Assembly: GCA_016716365.1 (NCBI GenBank)
Contig: JADJWM010000017.1
Span: 496,001-560,000, forward strand
Direction: 5' to 3'
DNA from: Chloracidobacterium sp.
GTDB taxonomy: Bacteria > Acidobacteriota > Blastocatellia > Pyrinomonadales > Pyrinomonadaceae
DNA: 64,000 bases
The notes below the pieces were generated by a model. That model worked only from the letters and a program-made list of their open reading frames with translations, was not told where the DNA came from and made no database searches. Of this stretch, positions 26,570-34,789 are shown piece after piece. The translations under genes were made by a program, and so were the position numbers. Numbering within the stretch: the stretch's first letter is position 1; each line of letters starts with the position of its first letter.

Positions 26570-27568
26570 TCAGTTATATGCAAGCGACAGTATCGTCAGG
26601 TCGTCGTGTCGGGGGGCGGTGCCACGGAATCCGTCGATGTGCGATAGGCAGTGCCGGATGCGGCCGGTAGTCTCGTGATCGCTTCCGAGGGCGTCGAACA
26701 GACCGCACGAGCCGTACTCGGACCCGTCCGCGTTCACCGTTTCGGTCACGCCGTCGGTGAACAGCACCAGCGAATCGCCGGCGTCCAGGTTCACTTTGTT
26801 AACCTCAAACTCGGTACTGCAAAACATCCCCAACGGCAGGCCCGAATGGTTCAGCTCGCCGATCATTCCGTTCTTGATCAAGACCGGTGCGAGATGTCCG
26901 GCGTTCGTTATCTCGACTTCACCCACACGGTTCGCTTTGCCGAGCACGAGCGTCGCGTACTGGTTAGCCAGCGAGCTTTCGCAAAGCAGATGATTCGCTC
27001 GCGCCATCAGGTCGTCCAGCGGCATTCCCGTTGGCACCAATGAATGAAAGACTGCGTGCAAATTCGACATCAACAGGCTCGCGGCCATGCCCTTGCCCGA
27101 AACGTCGCCGAGGATGAAATAGAACTCGTCGCCGCGTTCGATGATATCCACGTAATCGCCGCTGACGATACTCGCCGGGTGATACGCAAAATCGACGTGC
27201 CACTTGTCGCACGCGATGCCCGACCGCGGCAGCAAACCGCGTTGGATGTCCGCTGCAAGCTGAAGATCGTCCTCGAGTGAAGCTCGTTGCGCTTCCGTCA
27301 GGCAGCTGAGGCAAACCATCGCCATCGGGTCGTTAAGCAACCTTTCGGTCTCGACCGTACCCCTGCAATCGACGCAAACACCGAACCCGCCCGACTCGAA
27401 CCGGCTCAACGCGGCATCGACCTCGCCCAGCAGCCGCGAAAGATCGTCCTGCGCGTGATCGTGTGTCCGCGCACTTTCAAGCCGCTGCCGCCTGTCCAGC
27501 AACTGATCCCGAAGCATCGAATCAACTCCGATAGCAGCTGTCGCCGTTGTCATCTGTGCGCTTTCCAT
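26570..27568 (-). CDS. DksA/TraR-type zinc finger fused to a SpoIIE/PP2C phosphatase
   Basis: A 332-residue protein. Residues about 15-95 form a helical hairpin followed by a four-Cys finger, C65-x2-C68-x17-C86-x2-C89, in the style of DksA/TraR proteins. Residues about 105-332 are a SpoIIE-type Ser/Thr phosphatase, with the metal-binding motifs SIVSGDYVDII and ILGDVSGKGMAASLL, LVLFTDGVTE, and the final HDDLTILSL. Such phosphatases usually control anti-sigma or anti-anti-sigma factors; no partner gene adjoins. The ATG at 27566-27568 is preceded by GAGGT. It lies between sufB and two ridA genes. Confidence 0.88.
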   Translation of the reverse strand: MESAQMTTATAAIGVDSMLRDQLLDRRQRLESARTHDHAQDDLSRLLGEVDAALSRFESGGFGVCVDCRGTVETERLLNDPMAMVCLSCLTEAQRASLEDDLQLAADIQRGLLPRSGIACDKWHVDFAYHPASIVSGDYVDIIERGDEFYFILGDVSGKGMAASLLMSNLHAVFHSLVPTGMPLDDLMARANHLLCESSLANQYATLVLGKANRVGEVEITNAGHLAPVLIKNGMIGELNHSGLPLGMFCSTEFEVNKVNLDAGDSLVLFTDGVTETVNADGSEYGSCGLFDALGSDHETTGRIRHCLSHIDGFRGTAPRHDDLTILSLAYN

Positions 27569-27605
27569 CTGTCTTACCTCAAAGGCGGAAACACAACCGG
27601 TGGGA

Positions 27606-27644
27606 AGTGTGCCCGACTACCAAACGATATTTGCGAGGCACACT
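27606..27644. repeat. Inverted repeat downstream of sufB
   Basis: AGTGTGCC (27606-27613) and GGCACACT (27637-27644) are a perfect 8-bp inverted repeat around a 23-base loop. The 5' arm context GGGAAGTGTGCCCG recurs as GGGAGTGTGCCCG at 33423-33435, so it is probably a dispersed palindromic element rather than a terminator; no T-run follows. Confidence 0.4.
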
Positions 27645-27670
27645 CGCTACTGCTCGTGTTACTGCCACTT

Positions 27671-29110
<1,440 letters not shown>

Positions 29111-29194
29111 TTGTTCGTTGCTCGTTGCTCGTCGTTCGTCGCTAAAACTGGCAACTACCGACTGCCCACTGCCCACCGCCTACTGCCTACTGGC
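29111..29194. repeat. Double heptad-repeat array between sufR-like gene and sufB
   Basis: Two different 7-bp tandem arrays lie side by side. At 29111-29145: TTGTTCG, TTGCTCG, TTGCTCG, TCGTTCG, TCGCTAA. At 29153-29194: AACTACC, GACTGCC, CACTGCC, CACCGCC, TACTGCC, TACTGGC. The second array overlaps the 3' end of the Rrf2 gene and supplies its stop codon; the first ends at the sufB start codon. No four-helix-bundle gene lies between them, unlike the three cassettes elsewhere in the window. Confidence 0.7.
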
Positions 29195-29665
29195 GGTCGG
29201 TTCGATCGTCCGATGGATCCCTTGTATCTCGTGGAACATCTTGTCCACGGAACGTTCGCTTCCGACGAGGTTCGCCAGCGTGATCTGCGACAAGGCGTTC
29301 TCGACTATCTCGTGCAGCCCCACGATCACGGGCCGGATGCCGCAGTCGCCGGTGTGCACGCATTTATCGAGCACTCCGGTGTAACTGTCGCAGTGCGACA
29401 CCATCACGTCCTCATCCAATACCTTGATGATCTCGTTCAGGTAGATATCGCCGGCGGGCCGGGCAAGAAAGTAGCCGCCCTTTGTCCCGCGGGTCGAATT
29501 CACGAACCCGGCCTTGTTCAGCAGCCACATCAGCTTTCCGGCGTTCGCGGTCGATATCCCTTCGCGTTCCGCTATCTGCGGCAGGGTCAGCGAGTCGCCG
29601 TCGTTCAAATTCGCAAGCTGGACCAGGCAACGCAGCCCGTATTCTTCCTGTGCCGATATCTTCAT
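29180..29665 (-). CDS. Rrf2-family regulator (IscR/SufR-like)
   Basis: A 161-residue winged-helix regulator. The N-terminus MKISAQEEYGLRCLVQLA and the recognition region GISTANAGKLMWLLNKAGFV are typical of Rrf2 proteins. Three cysteines, C92, C102 and C108 (motif CVHTGDC), match the Fe-S ligands of IscR, though the first spacing is longer. It therefore probably senses Fe-S status and controls the suf run that starts with it. A strong promoter and a perfect inverted repeat lie upstream. The last residues (TASRQ) come from the adjoining heptad array. Confidence 0.92.
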   Translation of the reverse strand: MKISAQEEYGLRCLVQLANLNDGDSLTLPQIAEREGISTANAGKLMWLLNKAGFVNSTRGTKGGYFLARPAGDIYLNEIIKVLDEDVMVSHCDSYTGVLDKCVHTGDCGIRPVIVGLHEIVENALSQITLANLVGSERSVDKMFHEIQGIHRTIEPTASRQ

Positions 29666-29678
29666 AAACTAAATCCCG

Positions 29679-29736
29679 GTAAAGATTTGGAACCATCCGT
29701 AAGCCCGATTATTGCAAATCTTTACTTTTTGGTCAA
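29679..29736 (-). promoter_or_regulatory. Promoter and candidate autoregulatory operator of the suf run
   Basis: On the minus strand TTGACC (29736-29731), a 17-base spacer and AATAAT (29713-29708) make a good sigma-70 promoter. An 11-bp perfect inverted repeat, GTAAAGATTTG (29679-29689) and CAAATCTTTAC (29715-29725), brackets the -10 element, with one arm in the spacer and the other in the leader. This placement suits a dimeric repressor, and the Rrf2 protein encoded next is the obvious candidate; binding is inferred. Confidence 0.65.
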
Positions 29737-30272
29737 GATTGAAGATCGACCCGGCGGCGGCCGGTATGGGAGGGCAGCGACCGTAGCGTTTTCGTCATCC
29801 GGGATCCCCGAAAGGCCCGCCCGCGACAGACCGTCGAGATCCGGTCCGGGTACCCGCCTCAATGACCGTTTTCGGGACGTTCGCCGGCCTATGCGTTCTG
29901 TCGGCGTTCGGGCCGCGTTCCGACAATCTTCGGAACGTGGAAACCATTGATAAAGGGCGGGTTACGGCGATCTCGATACGCGTTCGGCCGTTTTTTTCGA
30001 AAAACTTTCGAAATAGCGTAAGTCCTTTGTTTTCAACAGAGGCGAATTTGTTCCTTCCGGAACGCGTCCCACGCATTCCGGACCCGATCCGCATGGATAT
30101 TCGGTTGTCAAAGATCAAGATCGCCCTTGCGGGTGTGCGACAGTGTATCATAGAATGGACAGCCTTCGACATCTATTTTCGTTTCCGGCAACTTTTCAGG
30201 CTAGATCGTGCACTTACCACGATAGGCTCGAAGCAGCCCGGCCCGTGCTAATCTGGTTTTACTACGATCCCT
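29737..30272. other. Intergenic region between the Rrf2 gene and the M1 pseudogene
   Basis: No gene is supported here. Open frames exist on both strands but have no recognisable domain, no ribosome-binding site and the composition of shadow frames. A possible promoter for the plus-strand gene, TTGCGG (30127-30132), 18 bases, TAGAAT (30151-30156), is weak. Confidence 0.4.
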
Positions 30273-30489
30273 ATGAGATATCTGTTTGCCCTGTTGATGC
30301 TCGCACTCGGTCCTTCCATCTTTGGCCAGCAACCGCCGCCCGGAGCCCTTTCGCCGGGCGTGCCGCAGGAATTGGCTCGCTGGCGCGCGGCGCATTACAG
30401 CGACGTGCGGTACAAGCTGAATCTGACGCTCGAGAAGATGTCGCCGGTGCTGAAGGGGACGATGGAGATACGCGTCCGGGTGAGTGGAG

Positions 30490-30551
30490 GAGATGGGGAG
30501 ACGGGGAGTGGGGGAGGAAGGGAGTCGGTACCACTTGCGGTAGCGGGTGGG
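30490..30551. repeat. Octamer array plus palindromic repeat inside the M1 pseudogene
   Basis: Four tandem 8-bp units, GGAGATGG, GGAGACGG, GGAGTGGG, GGAGGAAG (30490-30521), are followed by a 23-bp palindromic repeat at 30529-30551 that recurs at 32560-32582 with one base different. Both are in frame and would code for a Gly-rich insert. Confidence 0.65.
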
Positions 30552-30640
30552 GTAGTTCCGATCGTTCTGGATTGGAGGAAGATCAAGGGGCATGAAGAGA
30601 GATCGACCGTGTCGAAAGTCTCGATCAACGGCCTCGTTTT

Positions 30641-30696
30641 GAGTCCCGGCTTTAGCCGGCCTCTTACGGACGGGAAGCCGCCTGAAGGCGGGACTC
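30641..30696. repeat. Compound palindromic element inside the M1 pseudogene
   Basis: Outer arms GAGTCCCG (30641-30648) and CGGGACTC (30689-30696) enclose two hairpins, CCGGCTTTAGCCGG and CCGCCTGAAGGCGG. The second is repeated almost exactly at 32443-32456. This is the layout of a REP/BIME-type element. Confidence 0.65.
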
Positions 30697-31110
30697 CGAA
30701 CGCGTTCGAAGAAAACAACGAGCACCTCATCTTCCGCGACGGCGTGGTGGCGGGCGAGAACGTCATCAAGCTGGATTTCACGTCGCCGATACTGACTAGC
30801 GGGTCGGCGATCACGAGGTACGTCGACAAGGAAGACGGGTCGGAGTACATCTACTCGCTCTTTGTCCCATCCGACGCGAGCACGGCGTTCCCGGTGTTCG
30901 ATCAGCCGGATATTAAGGCGAGGTTTAAGTTTGAGTTAATGGCGATCGAGGTCGTCTCGAACGCGATTGCAAACGGCTTCTACCTGGGAGAAGAATCCGC
31001 TAACGAACGTAGGGCTCGCAAAATACCAGTCAATTCCCCACATTTTCGATGAAACCAAGCCGATCAGCACCTACGTCTTCGCGTTCGCGGCGGGGCCTTT
31101 TGAAAAAATA

Positions 31111-31206
31111 AACGCCGAGCGTTCAGAGGCGGGCTTGCCCGCCAAAAACGCGCGTGTCGATGGGCGGGCGAGCCCGCCTCTGAACAGCGGCTCTGCCCGT
31201 CGTTAG
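31111..31206. repeat. Palindromic insertion that shifts the M1 reading frame
   Basis: A 23-bp arm at 31121-31143 and its inverted copy at 31163-31185 agree at 22 of 23 positions around a 19-base loop. The aminopeptidase coding sequence is continuous up to about 31110 in one frame and resumes after about 31206 in another, so the element is probably an insertion of about 95 bp. Confidence 0.7.
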
Positions 31207-32391
31207 GAGATCCGCGCAGGCGGCCAAATTCAAGCCGCATGCTGCCGAGGTCTTTCGTCTCAACCGCGAGGCGGTGCAGTATTTCGAGGAGTATTTCGAT
31301 TACAAGTTCCCGTGGCCGAAGTACGATCTGGTGTTGATACCGGAGTTTCCGTTTGGCGGGATGGAGCATGCGGGGGCGACATTTTTGCGGGAGTCCTCGA
31401 TCATCTTCCCGCAGGAGCCGACCAAAAACGATCACATCTCGCGGGCATTGCTGATGTTTCACGAGGCGTCGCATCAGTGGTTCGGCGATACGGTGACGAT
31501 GCGGTGGTTCGACGACCTTTGGCTGAAGGAAGGCTTCGCGACGTTCACGGCGTATAAGGCGATGGAGAAGATAATGCCCGAGATGCTGGCGTGGAAGGTC
31601 TTCTACGAACGCGTCAAACAGGCCGCCTACCAGACCGATTCGACCAAAGGCACGGTCGCGATCTATCAGCCGATCGCGAACCTCTCGGCCGCGAAATCGG
31701 CATACGGAAACATTGTCTATAACAAAGCCCCGGCGTTCCTCCGCCAGGCGGAGTTTTATCTGGGCGAGGATAAGTTTCAAGCAGCCGTGCGTGCCTTCCT
31801 GAAGAAGCATGAGTTTGGGAATGCGGGGTGGGAAGATTTGGTTAACGAATTTGAGGTGGCGGGTAAACAGGATTTGACGGAGTGGGCAAACGTGTGGGTT
31901 AAAAGGCGGGCTGCCGCTTTTCCGCGTAGTGCGCTCCAATGAGAGGCCCAGCATAGAATTGAGTTTCTACGTAGCTCAGTCGAGTCCTCTGGGAGACTAC
32001 GGTGCATCGGATCAAAGGTTCGAGATCTTGATCGCAAAGGACAACAAATTAGAAACTCACGATGCAAAAGTTCGAGCAAGCGCTCGCGAAGTTGAAGCCT
32101 TCATATATGGTTCAACCATTCCTTGGTCTACCCACGGTGGATTTAGTCCGAGTACGACTAAATACGTCTTTCTAAATGCGACACGGCTACGGCATTTTCC
32201 TCCTGGACGAGAAGAGCCGCGATTATGTTCTCAAGAACATCCAGAACGAAAAGGACCCGTTCCTGCGGTCGATGATGTGGGGAGCACTGTGGGACAGCGT
32301 CCGCGAGGGCGAGCTGGACCCGCGGGTGTTTGTGGAGTTGGTGGTTAAAGTTTTGAGTTCGTCGTCGTCGGCGAAGACAGAGAACCACCCC

Positions 32392-32469
32392 GTCGCTGAA
32401 GCAGCGACACCCCTCCTTCGTAAGGAGGGGAGCCCGGAGAGGCCGCCTAAAGGCGGGACTCCAAACGAA
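32392..32469. repeat. Cluster of palindromes inside the M1 pseudogene
   Basis: Three adjacent palindromes: 32392-32408 (arms GTCGCTG and CAGCGAC), 32410-32430 (arms CCCCTCCTT and AAGGAGGGG) and 32443-32456 (arms CCGCCT and AGGCGG), the last a copy of the element in 30641-30696. A partial copy of its right side follows to about 32481. Confidence 0.6.
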
Positions 32470-32559
32470 GGCGGGACTCCGAACGAGGACGAGTCGACGA
32501 CGGCGTTGCTGCTGAACCGCGTAGGGACGGCGATGAATTACTACATCGGCGACAGGTCA

Positions 32560-32630
32560 GTACCACCTGCGGTAGCGGGTGGGGACCGGAATGCAGACGA
32601 GAGACAAGAGACGGGAGACAGGAGAAAAGA
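32560..32630. repeat. Palindromic repeat and solo heptad array inside the M1 pseudogene
   Basis: 32560-32582 is the second copy of the repeat at 30529-30551. It is followed by five 7-bp units, GACGAGA, GACAAGA, GACGGGA, GACAGGA, GAAAAGA (32596-32630), the same family as the arrays flanking cassette B at 52663-53141, but without a four-helix-bundle gene. Confidence 0.65.
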
Positions 32631-32770
32631 TAACCTGCGTGCACGCGTCGAGGATCTGCTGATCGAGCGGATGCACGACGCTCCGACCCTCGGGCAGCGG
32701 ATCACGTATTATCGGGCGTTTTTGAATATCGCGTCGAGCGAGAAGGCCCGCGGGGTGTTGAAGAAGATGT

Positions 32771-32892
32771 TGACCGCAGAGACGCAGAGACGCGGAGCGG
32801 ACACAGGCGGAAACCTGAGCGGTAGCGAGGGTGTCTCTTCACCGCCGATCAAGAACACCCTCCCTACAGGTCGGGTTTCCACCTCTGGTGCC
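32771..32892. repeat. Dispersed repeat and large inverted repeat inside the M1 pseudogene
   Basis: CCGCAGAGACGCAGAGACGC (from 32773) is an inverted copy of the intergenic repeat seen at 20699 and 26157. After it, about 32810-32835 (GGAAACCTGAGCGG to GAGGGTGT) is roughly inverted at about 32858-32885 (ACACCCTCCC to GGGTTTCC). Confidence 0.5.
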
Positions 32893-33423
32893 AATGACAC
32901 AACGCCTGGGATACCGCTAAAGACGAAAGACAAGTTCGACATCGTCACGCGGCTGCTGATCCTGGGTGACCCGGAGGCGCCGAAGCTGCTGGCGGATCTG
33001 GAAAAGACGGAGGCTGGCGACGACGCGAAGCGTTATGCCTACGCGGCGAAGGCAGGCATCCCGACCGCGGAGAACAAGGCGAAGTATTGGAACGATTTTG
33101 TGAACAACAAAGAAATCTCGGAAAGCTGGATCGAGGCGGCGTTCGGGCCGTTCAATTCAATTCGTCACGAGACTTTGACGCTGCCTTATCTCCAACGGGC
33201 CCTGAAAGAACTTCCGAACCACAAACGCAACCGCAAGATCTTTTTCGTCAACGGCTGGCTCGGAGCATTCATCGGCGGCCAGCGAAGCGAGGAAGCACTG
33301 GCGATCGTGAACAAGTTCCTGGCCGACAATCCGAACCTCGACAACGACCTGCGGTTGAAGATATTGGAGAACGCGGACGTGATTGAACGGGCAGTGAAGA
33401 TCAGGCAGAAACACGACCGGTAG

Positions 33424-33614
33424 GGAGTGTGCCCGTTGGAAGATCCAGCCGTCCGAGATACCGCAAGCCTCCGCCGGAGGAACCGCCCGTGCGGACATGA
33501 GTGTCCGCTCTCCGTTGATCCAACGAATTGCTGATGAATATCAGAACGAATCGGTTGGGTTCGCTTGAAAGGGTGATGGCCTGAAGTGTTCCACTAAAAT
33601 TGTCCAGTTGCGGT
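33424..33614. repeat. REP-like palindromes after the M1 pseudogene
   Basis: Contains GGGAGTGTGCCCG (33423-33435, shared with 27602-27614), CCTCCGCCGGAGG, and GCGGACATGAGTGTCCGC (7-bp perfect arms). No gene is supported in this stretch, and the palindromes may also act as transcription terminators. Confidence 0.5.
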
Positions 33615-34604
33615 TTAACTACACTTATAGTGTTCGGGTGTCAGATAATCCAGGACGGTAGGACTATCGCAACTGCCGAGGATAAGGCTCGGTTTCCGAA
33701 ACCGTTTTCCGTTACGAGGGTTAGTACAGTCGCATGGTGGAAGATTCGCGGAATTATTCGGCTGGGTCTGCTGCGTCCTTGGCGGTGCTGGCGATATGGG
33801 CTGTTGGCGGGCACGCTCGGCTGCGAGCCTGGAAGCGGGACATTGCCCGTCATAACCAACCCCGGTGCGGAACGGCACGCCGCTGCTGACGCGGACTATA
33901 GGCCTGGGAGGTGAATTTTCATTGAGACAGATCGCCGGACGTCCGGGAAGGGCTCCGATGAATCTATATGAATAGATCTTTTGCCTGAGCCGGTCGGTCC
34001 TGCCCGTGTCCCAATGCACACAAAAGCTATAGCACCCCCCGAACAACGTGAGCCCGGCTGGCGAGTTCCTGGTCCAGGTTGGCGGTCCGGTAAAGGCCAC
34101 GGTCGATTGAGTCGGGTCCGGGGCAAACGGCCCGTCCGTGTCGGCGACGAAGACTGTCAAATTGATGTTTCCGGTGTTGTGAAAGAAAACGCCAAACCCC
34201 CGCCTTTCTTCAATTCCGCCGTCACGGATGAAGATGCATTCGTACAACCGGATCCGGCCAACATTGTTCTGGAAACGAAACTGACCTTCAAAAGAATTTG
34301 GAGAAGACTTTTGGAGGGCCATGGAACCCTGGTTGTTACTTGTGTTGGTCCATTGGCCGCTGGTGCCGGCGGATGTCTTTGGACCGCGGTAGGTGAGGAC
34401 CGTTCTGTTCGTCCACGTTATGACGATCGTATAATTCCTTGCGTCTTCATAGATCGACGCTCCGCCGTAAATTGAATTGTTTCCTCTCCCGTCGTGAAGG
34501 TGTGCCTTGCAATTGGCCGAAATGTCCATCCGGCTTTGAGCTGATACCGAAAAAGCGATCAAAAGGAAGGCAAAGATCAAAATTGACGGGTTGATCCGTC
34601 TCAT
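33615..34604 (-). CDS. Secreted protein of unknown function
   Basis: A 329-residue protein with a signal peptide (MRRINPSILIFAFLLIAFSV, cut near SAQ). The mature part is rich in aromatic, Asn and Gly residues in its first 200 positions, suggesting beta structure, then has a Pro/Gln linker (QPISPAPPRTQQTQ) and a short Cys-containing end (PPCDCTNPRNGKRF). I do not recognise a family. The ATG at 34602-34604 lies very close to a predicted promoter. Confidence 0.7.
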   Translation of the reverse strand: MRRINPSILIFAFLLIAFSVSAQSRMDISANCKAHLHDGRGNNSIYGGASIYEDARNYTIVITWTNRTVLTYRGPKTSAGTSGQWTNTSNNQGSMALQKSSPNSFEGQFRFQNNVGRIRLYECIFIRDGGIEERRGFGVFFHNTGNINLTVFVADTDGPFAPDPTQSTVAFTGPPTWTRNSPAGLTLFGGCYSFCVHWDTGRTDRLRQKIYSYRFIGALPGRPAICLNENSPPRPIVRVSSGVPFRTGVGYDGQCPASRLAAERARQQPISPAPPRTQQTQPNNSANLPPCDCTNPRNGKRFRKPSLILGSCDSPTVLDYLTPEHYKCS

Positions 34605-34613
34605 TACCCCGCA

Positions 34614-34642
34614 TACTTATCACACATGGGTAGTGATGTCAA
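34614..34642 (-). promoter_or_regulatory. Promoter with a consensus -35, possibly giving a leaderless message
   Basis: On the minus strand a consensus TTGACA (34642-34637), 17 bases, and TAAGTA (34619-34614). The expected transcription start is only about 3 bases before the ATG at 34604, so the message could be leaderless. Alternative -10 choices one or two bases away do not change this much. Confidence 0.5.
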
Positions 34643-34789
34643 AATCTTGGGTCGAAAACCGAAATTGGCGTGTAGTTACATTAAAGCGAGTATTACGGGT
34701 GACCCGGCTCGATAATTTGCCGGATCTGACGAGGCAGGTCGGAAAAGTTCTACTCCCCCGGCCCGATTTTTCGGACTTCTTAGCAGAGT

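Larger units (their letters stand above)
30273..33423 (+). pseudogene. M1-family aminopeptidase, broken and repeat-laden
   Basis: The gene begins with a signal peptide (MRYLFALLMLALGPSIFG) and can be followed to a normal C-terminus, but the frame changes at least four times: 30273-about 31000 in one frame, IFDETKPISTYVFAFAAGPF in the next (about 31030-31110), AAKFKPHAAEVFRLNREAVQ to WVK in the third (about 31210-31895), LPLFRVVRSNERPSIELSFY back in the first (about 31910-32180), and HGYGIFLLDEKSRDYVLKNI in the second to 33423. The zinc site HEASHQWFGD and the distal Glu in WLKEGFATF are intact. One frame change coincides with a palindromic insertion near 31111-31206; others look like single-base indels. 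Several further repeats sit in frame. An active peptidase is not expected unless the indels are consensus errors. Confidence 0.85.

Noticed and set aside
27606..27644. Terminator after sufB
   Set aside because: The inverted repeat has a long loop and no T-run, and a related sequence recurs at 33423, so a dispersed repeat is more likely.
29111..29194. CRISPR array between sufR-like gene and sufB
   Set aside because: Units are 7 bp and contiguous, with no spacers and no cas genes.
29795..30251. Open frames on both strands between the Rrf2 gene and the M1 pseudogene
   Set aside because: Unusual amino-acid composition, no ribosome-binding site, no recognisable domain, and they overlap each other; better read as non-coding.
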